Below, in pieces: positions 44,788 through 54,890 of a DNA stretch of 64,000 nucleotides; position 1 is the first letter of the stretch, and every line of letters begins with the position of its first letter. A program made the position numbers and the translations under genes. The notes beneath the pieces are model-generated. The model had not been told where the DNA came from. It ran no database searches and saw only the letters and a list, made by a program, of their open reading frames with translations. The DNA lies in contig JACCGJ010023187.1 of NCBI GenBank assembly GCA_013407085.1, forward strand, positions 27,983 to 91,982, written 5' to 3'. The DNA is from Atriophallophorus winterbourni. Taxonomy: Eukaryota > Platyhelminthes > Trematoda > Plagiorchiida > Microphallidae.

Positions 44788-45618
44788 AGAGTGTATTGTA
44801 AATAATGTGAGGTTAACAACAAGAAATTTTGAATTACAGAATTATTGATTACTATTGAATGAATATTTGAACCGTCACCAATAGTTCGGCAAACATTATC
44901 ACTACAACCTCCAAAACTTTTGATTGGTTGAATTGCTTCACTCACAACTCCTGTCAGCCTTCATACAGATTATTTTGATTGGTTGAATCCTGATTGGTTG
45001 CTTCAGCTCCAATAAATAGCTCTGCAAGGGGTCCGCCGTCACTTTTAATTATGAGTTCTAACGATATCACTCAGATTTTTCTGGGAACCATTGGCAACCG
45101 CGCGATTGGAAGTCTCGTGGAATGGAACCACTTGCTGACCGATTTCGCTCGAGTTTCTGGTACCCACTATGCCATCCGTACATCAAAGAGGAACCAATCG
45201 GGCCAGTTGACATTTATTATTTAATAATGCCAACGAAAAGAATATCACCAGAAACCAAATCTTGGCCTTCGCCGTAGAAATTCGATTGCAACACTATGCG
45301 AGGCCCATTTCAACTTGGGGCTTATGAGCTCTGGTTTCCGCGTCATCAATAGTAACATGGTTCATAACCATGAATTACAAACCGGGGAAGCTGGTTCGTG
45401 GTTCTTTCGCAACCGACGTCTAACGCCTTCGGAATTCGAGATGATTCGACCGCTGCTGGAATGCGGGGACTCCTCATTCAACATACGGTATTACGTCAAG
45501 ACTCGATTTTAGAAAAATCTTACCGGATGTGGTGTGGTAAACATGCGCCGGCGAGTTCTGGCTGGCCGTAACAATCCAGGTAAGTGTTGTCTCATAACAA
45601 TTAAAATAACTTGATAAT

Positions 45619-47401
45619 ATGGACGATTTTTATTATCCATTTTTCACAGCCTATATTCGACGAATGGAAGAGGATCTCAACGTCCATGGAAAGGCACGCG
45701 TGCTGCTGGATGAGACGAACAAGATGACGCATTTCATCTATACAACCCAAGAAATGCTTAGTTTGTTTAACCGTTTTTCTGATTTTATTCTCATCAATGG
45801 TACATTCCGTACCAATCGCGAGAAATATTTGTTATATTAATTAATGGTAGTAGATGGATGCCTCAAAAGTCTTCCTGTAGCAATAGGCTTCTTGTGGAGA
45901 GAAACATCTGAAGATATCCGCACGTTCCTGTTTACATTTGTCAAATTCGTCGGTGGGTATGATGCTGTGAAAGCCATCATGTCCGATGGAGCACTTGCGA
46001 TTGCGAATGCTGTAGAGGACGTATTTCCACACGCTTCGCATCTGCTTTGTCGGGTGCACATGCTCCGGAATGTTACTTGCCGTGACCCCCGAACGCAGGC
46101 ACTGAAATGGGTATTTGTTGCGATGAAAACCCGTAGTTTGTGGGAGTACGCGTATGCCTTAATCCATATGCAGTGTGCAGACCCTGTATTCTTCCAGTAC
46201 TTCAAAGGGCAACACTGTTGCAACTCGCGTAAGTGGGCAAATGCCCGCCGTCTCAAGGTAGCCACTTACGGTATTGGGGACACGAACATGGTCGAGGCCA
46301 TGCACCGATGTTCAAAGATGTACCACCTTAGTGGTAAGATGGCAATTTGGGAGGCCCTTCGGATATCCCAAATCAGTGCCTCGTATCTTATTTGACAACG
46401 CCAACACGAAGTTGATACGGCGAGACGTAGGCGGGTTCGCGTCCCCAACCACTCGGAATTAGATTCCCTGTGTGATCTTCTTATGCCGTAGACCATAGGC
46501 CGTAGACCTCATCGCCGCCAACGTAACTGCTTCAACAGTTACTATAGTATGTTCCACTGATAATGTGGTAATTGTAAGGGACACGCGTTTTTGGGGTGTG
46601 TGCTGCCTAAATTGGAAATGCACATGTCGGTTTTTCGTAGATCAAGCGTTGCCATGCAGGCACGTGCTTTCTGCTGCGATATTCAAACATGCTGATGTAG
46701 CTTTAATCCCGGTTTCCCAGCGCTGGTTACGCAGTACTAATGATGCAATCTCAGTGGACTTTTCTTCTGCGGACGGTCCTAGGCAAACTAGTAGAGTGTT
46801 TTCATCGGGTAGATCTTACGGCCACGATTTGATTGATAGGGTTCAGCGCCATTTTGAGCCACCATACTTTAATCATTTCCTTCGTAGTATTGATACCTAT
46901 TTGAGTACAGCCAGTTCGCGTCCCTCGATCCCGTTTCCTTGGGAACGTGACATCGGCGATATGTCATTGGCGTCGGTACGGTACGACAATCTACCGTTGG
47001 AAACACTATTGAATGTAGAACCCAGTGAACCTAGTAACCGTCAGAGTTCGTCTCCCATAGCCAGTGACGACGAAGAAGCAACGATTGCCGGTATTGATGG
47101 AAACGATGCCAGGATATTAGACGTTCACGATGGCCGGATCAACGATCGAGGACGGGCAGCTTCTTCCCACAACCCAATCCCATCCACCTCTCGACTACCT
47201 CCAGTAGATCTGGATGAGTTTTTATGCCACGATCAAGTATGTGGTCAGTGTGATTCCGATGAACCACCTGAGTTTGCAGGAAACGCTAAAATGGGAGCAA
47301 ATGCCCTTTATTGCAACCTGGTAGCATCTCTACTGTTTCTATATTCGACGAACGGAAGAGGATGTCAACGTCCATGGAAAGGCACGCGTGCTGCTGGATG
47401 A
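45619..47401 (+). pseudogene. MULE transposase, copy A (missing its 3' end)
   Basis: The catalytic fold is visible: FILINGTFRTNREK (first acidic region), KAIMSDGALAIANAV (second Asp) and TNMVEAMHRCSKMY (Glu region), with LLCRVHMLRNV between. The SWIM finger CTCRFFVDQALPCRH lies at 46620-46665. Stops interrupt at 45838 (TAA, shared with copy B), 46393 (TGA where copy B keeps TGG) and near 46490. The C-terminal PHD begins (CGQCDSDEPPEF at 47240) but the reading jumps at about 47339 into the N-terminal part of copy B, losing the second half of the finger. Confidence 0.82.
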
Positions 47402-49078
47402 GACGAACAAGATGACGCATTTCATCTATACAACCCAAGAAATGCTTAGTTTGTTTAACCGTTTTTCTGATTTTATTCTCATCAATGGTACATTCCGTAC
47501 CAATCGCGAGAAATATTTGTTATATTAATTAATGGTAGTAGATGGATGCCTCAAAAGTCTTCCTGTAGCAATAGGCTTCTTGTGGAGAGAAACATCTGAA
47601 GATATCCGCACGTTCCTGTTTACATTTGTCAAATTCGTCGGTGGGTATGATGCTGTGAAAGCCATCATGTCCGATGGAGCACTTGCGATTGCGAATGCTG
47701 TAGAGGACGTATTTCCACACGCTCCGCATCTGCTTTGTCAGGTGCACATGCTCCATAATGTTACTCGCCGTAACCCCCGAACGCAAGCACTGAAATGGGT
47801 ATTTGTTGCGATGAAAACCCGTAGTTTGTGGGAGTACGCGTATGCCTTAATCCATATGCAGTGTGCAGACCCTGTATTCTTCCAGTACTTCAAAGGGCAA
47901 CACTGTTGCAACTCCCGTAAGTGGGCAAGTGCCCGCCGTCTCAAGGTAGCCACTTACGGTATTGGGGACACGAAAATGGTCGAGGCCATGCACCGATGTT
48001 TAAAGATGTACCACCTTAGAGGTAAGATGGCAATTTGGGAGGCCCTTCGGTTATCCCAAGTCAGTGCCTCGTATCTTATTTGGCAACGCGAACACGAAGT
48101 TGCTACTGCGAGCCGTAGGCGGGTTCGCGTCCCCAACCACTCGGAATTAGATTCCCTGTGTGATCTTCTTATGCCATACGCCGTAGACATCATCGCCGCC
48201 AACGTAACTGCTTCAACAGTTACTATATTAGGTTCCACTGATAATATGGTAATTGTAAGGGACACGCGTTCTTGTGGTGTGTGCTGCCTAAATTAGAAAT
48301 AAACATGTCCGTTTTCTCGTAGATCAAGCGTTGCCATGCAGGCACATGCTTTCTGCTGCGATATTCAAACGTGCTTATGTAGCTTTAATCCCGGTTTCTC
48401 AGCGCTGGTTACGCAGTATTAATCATGTAATGCCAATTGACTTTTCTTCTGCGAACGGTCCTAGGCAAACTAGTAGTGTATTCATCGGGTAGATCTTACG
48501 GCCACGATTTGATTGATAGGATTCAACGCCAATTTAAGCCACCATACTTTAATCAATTCCTTCGTAGTACTGAAACCTATGCGAGTACAGCCGGTTCGCG
48601 TCCCTTGCTTCCGTTTCCTTGAGAACGTGACATCGACGATATGTCATTGGCGTCGGTACGGTACGACAATCTACCGTTGAAAACAATATTTAATGTAGAA
48701 CACAGTGAACCTAGTAACCGTCAGAGTTCGTCTCCCATAGCCCGTTACGACGAAGAAGCAACGATTGCTGGTATTGAGGGAAACGATGCCAGGATATTAG
48801 GCGTTCATGATGGCCAGATCAACCATCGAGGACGGGCAGCTTCTTCTCACAACCCAATCCCATCCACCTCTTGACTACCTCCAGTAGATCTGGATGAGTT
48901 TTTGTGCCACGATCAAGTATGTGGTCAGTGTGATTCAGATGAACCACCTGAGTTTGTAGGGAAAACGATAGAATGGGAGCAATGCCCTTATTGCAACCAG
49001 TGGTATCATCTCTACTGTTTAATCACCCCGCCATTTGAAACAGATAAGTGGTGCTTTTATTGTATGCAAAAGTTTTAA
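47340..49078 (+). pseudogene. MULE transposase, copy B (with complete PHD finger)
   Basis: It starts at FDERKRMSTSM-type shifted sequence (47345) and keeps a 254-codon frame (47532-48296) with KAIMSDGALAIANAV and TKMVEAMHRCLKMY. It shares the TAA at 47526-47528 with copy A. The SWIM part is damaged near 48295-48330. The 3' end is intact: CGQCDSDEPPEF, WEQCPYCNQWYHLYC and DKWCFYCMQKF make a C4HC3 PHD finger, stop at 49078. It supplies the terminal domain missing from copy A. Confidence 0.8.
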
Positions 49079-49479
49079 TGATTCAATCATGTTGTGTTTC
49101 GTTTAACGGGGCCCTGGTGGACTTATGGTGAGTTTGAGCGTCAAGTAATTCGCGATGGGATTTTAACTCGTTATCTGCGTTTCAGGAATGGTTTCAAAAT
49201 ATGATTCGTTATACGTGGATCAATGCACCGATGAATACATTCCACACGTATGTTTTTATCGATAAACATGTTTACCGTGATGCCGTGTGTGGTGTTCTTT
49301 CAGTGAACTGAACCAACACTCTTGTGACAGGATAAATAAGCTTTAAAGGTGGGTATATAATTGAAATTCGGTTACCATGCATTGTGAGAAACAGACCAAT
49401 GCTAGACATTTGCCCAATATAAACATCCGAGTTTTATCTTTTAGATTCTGTTCGTCGATTAAGTACCCTAACAATCTAG
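49079..49479. other. Possible 3' flank of the MULE, nothing recognised
   Basis: No coding or repeat signal was assigned. A terminal inverted repeat of the MULE might be expected here but could not be paired with the left side. Confidence 0.4.
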
Positions 49480-49830
49480 GAGGATGAGATGATGGTCAGC
49501 TTTGACGTAAGCTCCTTGTTCACAAACGTGGGGAATACAAGCGCTTTAGAATCAGCGAGGAAGTCACTCAACTCCAATATGACCTTGAAGGATCGTACAA
49601 GTTTGAGTGTACAACAAATCATCAACGGTGTAGCAATTTGTGTACATAGGAACCACTTCTTTGTTTAATGGACAGCTAAACAAGCCAAACGATGGTTTAT
49701 CGATGGGCTCATCTATTACCCAAGTGTTGACCAATATGTACATGGAGCACGTTGAAGAGATAGTCTTGAAAATGGAAGCAACAAAACACAAGATTAGTAA
49801 TGTTGAGCTATATGCGAGAGTTTAGAATAT
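49480..49830 (+). pseudogene. Penelope-like element RT fragment
   Basis: Frames with shifts read MMVSFDVSSLFTNV (49489) and NGLSMGSSITQVLTNMYMEH (about 49700-49750, preceded by LNKPND). The SFDVxSLFT and GLSMGSxxxPVLxNxYME motifs are typical of Penelope-like reverse transcriptases. The catalytic DD block and the GIY-YIG domain are absent. Confidence 0.72.
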
Positions 49831-50350
49831 ATTACATGTATTCTTTGGAATTCTCTACCCTAACATGTGGTGAACTCTCCTTGCTTGGCGATTTTTAAAG
49901 CGCCCATTTATCCCAAACGGGAAACTGTTTGTTAGGCAGCACAATCTATCCCCTTTAATTTTCCTCATTACCATATCCTGCTAAGCTGTCACACTGACTG
50001 TTGCAAGTAATCGCAGACTTTTCGCCCATCAATGTCTGGCGCCATTCTAGGGGTGGATCATACTCAGTTACCAGTGCTCTTTTCATTAAAACCCCGCTTG
50101 TCTCGTTTACATCCGACCATATTCCGAAGCTGTCTGAATCACCGTGGCTGGACTGAGGGAAACAACCGAGCAGTCTGGTGCTTGACCCCGAAGGATCGCC
50201 GAACTTTTGGTCTCGTTTTGAGAAATAAACAAATTGAATGTTATTGCACCCGGTGTTTGAACAGAGTATTTTTGTATACAAGCAATCTATACAGCATATT
50301 CCAATGTAGGTATTCAACCCACAGTGAACTCATTGCTAAGCGGATTTCTC
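49831..50350. other. Unassigned sequence
   Basis: Open frames on both strands (49955-50317 minus, 50032-50364 plus) overlap each other and show no family signature. Confidence 0.4.
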
Positions 50351-50356
50351 TTCTAG

Positions 50357-50377
50357 ATAGATAGATAGATAGATAAC
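50357..50377. repeat. TAGA microsatellite
   Basis: There are about five tandem taga units. Confidence 0.9.
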
Positions 50378-50679
50378 AAAGATTGGTATCGAAATATATT
50401 TATTTATTCATAGAGAGCAGTGAACTAAACTCATTTTGTGTATTCTTGATGTCGTTCAGTCATTCTGTCACTTCCGAGAACAGTTGTTTTTCTCTCACTG
50501 AAGGATTTGCTTGTAATATGTGTACAACAGCTCTTTTGGAAATACGACGATTGTTGAATTCGCTCGATGAGATGAGTTCGGTGATTTATTTGAAATAGTA
50601 TCTGATGAATTCTGAAGTTTGCTAACTACTGAATATACGTTTGCGAATATGAGACACTGTGTATGGTGACACTGTTAAT

Positions 50680-51120
50680 GATAGTGAGCTGATTTGATTT
50701 TCAACATTGACGACTTTTGTATCATTACTATGCACATAACATGTCTCAGAATTTCGACAAACTGACTGAATATGTCCAAATTTACCACATTTAAAACATT
50801 TAGCATTATGAAATGGACAAGTAAATCGCGAATGTAACTTGTCACAAGATGCACATTATCCAAACTTCTGATTGTCAAAATTGAAATGGCTTCATATAAA
50901 TTTGCTTATTCTGTCTGGTTTGACGTCAGAATCACTTTGCCGCTGTGGTCGGTTGATCAGCTGAAATTTAGATTTGGAGGTTCCAAATAAACAGATTGAG
51001 TGTCAGTATTAATTTGACGATTAATTTCTTTTGCAACATCTTCATAATTTTTACATATTCTCTTAACATTTTCTAAAGTTGGTTTATTAAACTTGGTAAG
51101 ACATTGACTTGAAAGATTAA
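50680..51120 (-). pseudogene. Gag zinc-knuckle fragment of an LTR retroelement
   Basis: Minus-strand reading gives CASCDKLHSRFTCPFHNAKC followed by FKCGKFGHIQSVC. The pattern resembles Gag nucleocapsid of opus/Boudicca-type gypsy elements of flatworms. Upstream (51120-50950) lies a short Asn/Gln-rich stretch. No protease or RT was seen next to it, so this is an isolated remnant. Confidence 0.6.
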
Positions 51121-51230
51121 CGTTGGTTCCCATCCCAATACAATTGTATTTATCACGATTCCTCTATAGTTATAATATAACACATTCCGTTGATACGCTT
51201 TATGCGTCACAGTGATTCGGTAATTGAACA

Positions 51231-51875
51231 CCGTTAGTGACGTGCAAGTGCGGGTATATGAGCAACACATTACTTTGGCTATAAAGCTATAATCATTAAT
51301 ACAACTCACTGTTCGCTAAACATATCACACTCTAGACAAACATGAATCGAAACACTGTTTATTCGGTTAAATGCCGATTTCAATGAGCATCATAAACAAC
51401 ATCACAACAATCGTTTCAACTAAATTACATCTGCATAGTTTGTAGTTGTACAAACAACATGTAACAGTGCCATTCAAGTATAACTTTGTGTACCAATTGT
51501 CAACTGTTTCGAGGCTTATTGCAACTAATCTTACTGTCTCAACCTGATGAAGGCAAACAGGAAGAAACCGTTAGTGACGTGCAAGTGCGGGTATATGAGC
51601 AACACATTACTTTGGCTATAAAGCTATAATCATGAATACAACTCACTGTTCGCTAAACATATCACACACTAGACAAACATAAATCGAAACACTGTTTATT
51701 CGGTTAAATGCCAATTTCAATGAGCATCATAAACAACATCACAACAATCGTTTCAACTAAATTACATCTGCATAGTTTGTAGTTGTACAAACAACATGTA
51801 ACAGTGCCATTCAAGTATAACTTTGTGTACCAATTGTCAACTGTTTCGAGGCTTATTGCAACTAATCTTACTGTC
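51231..51875. repeat. Near-identical direct repeats with a 337-bp period
   Basis: Copy 1 is 51231-51539 and copy 2 is 51568-51875; both begin ccgttagtgacgtgcaagtg and end gcaactaatcttactgtc, with only a handful of substitutions. The 28-bp spacer reads tcaacctgatgaaggcaaac then aggaagaaa, giving ctgatga and gaaa immediately before the second ccgttag. This resembles the tandem pLTR arrangement of Penelope-like elements, though the link is inference. Confidence 0.85.
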
Positions 51876-52127
51876 AAGTGGGCTCCTGTATGTTTTAAGT
51901 ATTGAGGCTTTATTTCTCAACAGACATAACAATCAGTAGTCATTTTATGGACCTCGTTCAAGGAGTAAGTGTAGTTTCACGAACGAATGAAGTGCATGAA
52001 GCGGGTAACGCCCGGGTGGCATAATTTCTAATTTAGCTGACACAGTTTTATTAGTAATGCCACAAAACCACATACGGCGCGTGAAAGTGCATCCACTGCT
52101 TGACTCTGTCGGCCTGGTCGGTATGGT

Positions 52128-52370
52128 ATGGTATGAGAGCACAAGCCTGATCCAGGCAAAGTGCCCTACAGTCAGAGAGTGCACATGGGCGAAGATACTG
52201 TCAGGTTGCCCAGGCCTAGACAAATACGAAGAAGAAAAAAGAACAGGAAATAGTAGTAAGACTCCAGCCTGTTTTAGCGTTCAGCTCACTACCTCTGGCC
52301 AATCAATTTAGCACGGTGTTAGCCGCACAGCACAACGTACTGCACGATTGCACATCCGTGCAGGCCTGGT
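52128..52370 (-). repeat. R1 repeat, full-length copy
   Basis: It shows gagagcacaagcctgatcca, gcccaggcctagacaaatac, taagactccagcctgtttta and the outer end ctgcacgattgcacatccgt. Confidence 0.85.
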
Positions 52371-52511
52371 CGGTAAATCACATCATATTGGTATTGGGAC
52401 AGCTTTAAACGCCAACGTTGAATCTTGTCGTTTTTAATTTTACTACACTGTTTATTGCCATACATAAATGGGTGATTTATAAGATAATGCATCCATTTCA
52501 TGACAGCCTCA

Positions 52512-52668
52512 ATGATTGCACACGCTGGAGTCTCACTATCATTTCTACTTTCTCTCACATATCCATCTAGGCTTGGGCAGCCTGGCAGTATTATAGCCCA
52601 CGTGCAGTCTATGACAGTGCGGCACTTTGCCTGGATCAGGTTTGTGCTTTTATACATACATACAAATG
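52512..52668 (+). repeat. R1 repeat, 3'-terminal copy
   Basis: It shows attgcacacgctggagtctc, ctaggcttgggcagcctggc, actttgcctggatcaggttt and the tail catacatacaa. It is inverted relative to the copy at 52128-52370, 140 bp away. Confidence 0.8.
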
Positions 52669-52739
52669 ACATCTACAGAATCACCGGAGCAGCGCAAAAA
52701 TTAGCGTGGGCAGTAAGTTCAGTAATTATAGACTAATCA

Positions 52740-53096
52740 TATTAGCGCGTTTCCGATAAACAGCAAACAGCAATACTTACAATGTCTAAGTTTTGAGCCA
52801 ATGCAGCTTGCTAGTCTTTGTCTGATGGTTCTGACATTCATATCTGCGATGTGAGCAGACGTCGGTGGTTTCAGGAAGTGATCTGTAAGTACGCGATTAG
52901 AGGTTGTTCCAACATGTTTAGCGCTGTTTATTCTAAAGCTGAGATCGACAAGTAGAGGTGTTAACAGTGGAAGGGGGGAAGGGTCAGAAATAGTTTGAAG
53001 AGTAGAACCAGCAATATTTGCTTGTTTTTGCTTACCCGCCCTGCTGTCTGCAGTAGGTGAGGCGTCCCTGTTCATCGTGCGCGACGGCCGATGCAC
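52740..53096 (-). pseudogene. RTE-like LINE endonuclease N-terminus
   Basis: The minus frame contains HIADMNVRTIRQRLASC, then shifts to QQAALAQNLDIVSIAVCCLS and ends in ETR. This is the first endonuclease strand and the SET motif of RTE-like LINEs. Upstream (53096-52860) is Ser/Pro-rich leader sequence. The element breaks off at about 52740. Confidence 0.6.
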
Positions 53097-53447
53097 TATG
53101 GAGTTAGGTTTTGTAGTTATAGTCTTGGTTGTATGTGAGCTAGGATACTGTCTGGTCGCCCATGCCTAGACAGGAGAACAATTAAGGTTATCGACCAAAG
53201 CCTTGGGTTACAAAGCCTAACCCACAAGGCACCGAGTTGGGTTTAGACCGTGTTCGTCTGACCTCTATCCATTGACCTTCCTGGTATGAGTGGCTCTGAA
53301 GGTGCCCGGAGAGCATCACCTAGCATAGCTCAATGCGTCACGAAGGTACGCGAACCATCGCACCAAGTTAAGGTCCAGTCTCAGCGCGATGGATGTTATA
53401 CAGTCCCTTGACGAATGGCTTCTGTCTAGTTCATTCTGATTGTTAAC

Positions 53448-53561
53448 CTACAGTCTGTCTAGGCCTGGGCAACCTGACAGTAACTTAGCCCACGTGCAGT
53501 CTGACTGTGCGGCACTGCCTGGATCAGGCTTGTGTTTTCATACTATAACATACCATACAGT
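53448..53561 (+). repeat. R1 repeat, 3'-terminal copy
   Basis: It shows gtctgtctaggcctgggcaa, cctgacagtaacttagccca, ctggatcaggcttgtgtttt and the tail cataacataccatac. It abuts the LINE RT fragment on the opposite strand at 53562. Confidence 0.8.
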
Positions 53562-54420
53562 TTGCACGCCGGCGAAAACCAGTCTATTAGAGACTGGAGA
53601 TGCTCATGAGAGTGAGCAATGATAAATGCTTCGTCGGTAAACAGTAGATCACCGATTAGCACATTCAGTACCTTGTTTTTGCTCTCAAACGGTTTAGGTC
53701 GAGAAGCTTGCCACCACATCGCGTACGTAATTATATATCTATTCTGATCGTAAAATCGTGCTTCAGCAGCAGAGCAAAGAAAGCGCCGAACAGTATGGGA
53801 ACAAGGACACGAATTTGAAAACCCTTTATAAGTATTCGTTAAAGTGAGCAGAGTCTTTCATGTCAGCGTAGTCGAAGACAAGTCGTTAAAACAATAAAGC
53901 TGTACGCTGTTTTCGACACTTTTCTTAAAGTTGTCTCAAAGGGAATATAATGTCTACGGTTGATCCGCCCCTGCGGATGCCATATTGAGATTTTGAGTAA
54001 ACGTTTTTACCTAATTCCTGTAGCCGCATCCATAAAACAGCAAACAATTTTCCGTCAACGTTTAGAAGATAGATTCCTCGGTAAGTGTTACAGTCACCTC
54101 GATCACCCATTTTCTCAAATAGCGTGATGATCTTGGTATCTCACGTCCCTTGTGGGACACTCCTCCTGCGAGCACAGAAAACGCAGCCGATGAAGTGGCT
54201 TATTAAAGCTGTTTTAGGGTGTATGATGAGCTCAGGATGAATTCTGCTGTCATCAGGGTCCTTTCCTATCGCTAAGCGACTGCTCGCTCTATTAAGATCA
54301 TGCATGCGCTGAACGTTTTAAGGTGCATGCGTTAACAGCATGTGATCCCTGGCGTAGAACGAGGAAAAGTTCTCAACCCATCACCCGGCTCTCTTGATCC
54401 CATCATACATACCGTGAAAC
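53562..54420 (-). pseudogene. RTE-like LINE RT fragment
   Basis: Minus-strand frames give VRYQDHH, then GDRGDCNTYRGIYLLNVDGK, SQYGIRRGGSTVDIIFPLRQ, and after shifts NKVLNVLIGDLLFTDEAF (decayed FADD block) and SLIDWFSPACKL. The RT is interrupted at 53562 by the R1 copy. Several stops and shifts are present. Confidence 0.72.
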
Positions 54421-54890
54421 GACTAGTATCCGCAACTTTTTGTTTACGGAGGCTAATTTCAGTCCAGTGGTCATTTGCACACCGCCTAGCAGTCTGCTGT
54501 AACTTATTGCTCTAAAAGTAGTAAATTTCCAACTGTAGGCATTCGTTTGAACTTCAAGAACGCTGACCGTATCTGGTCCATGTCAGTCGTCATCACAGAA
54601 TCTTTGGTTTCGAACCAGTCGCTTTGTACTTCGAGCTTTCTTTAAACCTTACGTGGAAAGAGCAGCTTGGCTTTTACAGTTTTTAAGCGAAACTACACTG
54701 AAATTTTTCTACTACTATGAATCATCGTGACAGAATTCATTCCATTTTTCTAACAATTTAAATTAAATGCGTTTTCTTGAAATCATTTCTAATAAAGTTA
54801 AAATATCGACATTTTATCTTTCAGGTTTTATTTTAATCCATTTTGTTGTGATTTGAAACTACCTTAAGCTTACTTTCCACTGTATTTCCG
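54421..54890. other. Upstream of PUF60, nothing recognised
   Basis: AT-rich leader sequence. No TATA box or CpG cluster can be argued for with confidence. The PUF60 5' UTR must lie at its right end. Confidence 0.45.

Larger units (their letters stand above)
40934..44890 (-). mobile_element. CsRn1-type Ty3/gypsy LTR retrotransposon, 3'-truncated
   Basis: Gag (44787-43813) and Pol (43912-40934) overlap by 100 bp in a -1 relation. Domain order protease, RT, RNase H, integrase and the unusual Cys-His box of Gag place it in the CsRn1 clade known from liver flukes. Pol ends abruptly in the integrase C-terminus at 40934 with decayed CR1 sequence beyond, so the 3' LTR is missing. On the 5' side the word tggtgacg at about 44877-44870 (minus) resembles the start of a tRNA-Trp primer site, which would put the 5' LTR edge near 44880; the LTR itself could not be delimited. 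Confidence 0.88.
45051..49078 (+). mobile_element. MULE (Mutator-like) DNA transposon with internal tandem duplication
   Basis: It holds an N-terminal DNA-binding region (45051-45512, several shifts, GFRVINSNMVHNHELQTG of the FAR1/FLYWCH kind), MULE transposase, SWIM zinc finger and a C-terminal PHD finger. The stretch 45649-47339 is repeated head to tail as 47340-49015 with high identity. No terminal inverted repeats were identified, so the element ends are uncertain. It follows the 5' side of the CsRn1-like element directly. Confidence 0.82.

Noticed and set aside
44935..45010. Repeated gattggttgaat words as MULE or LTR terminal repeats
   Set aside because: The words repeat locally in direct orientation, but no matching end was found on the far side of either element.
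45837..48265. Minus-strand frames in the MULE
   Set aside because: They are duplicated together with the transposase and carry no motif, so they are shadows.
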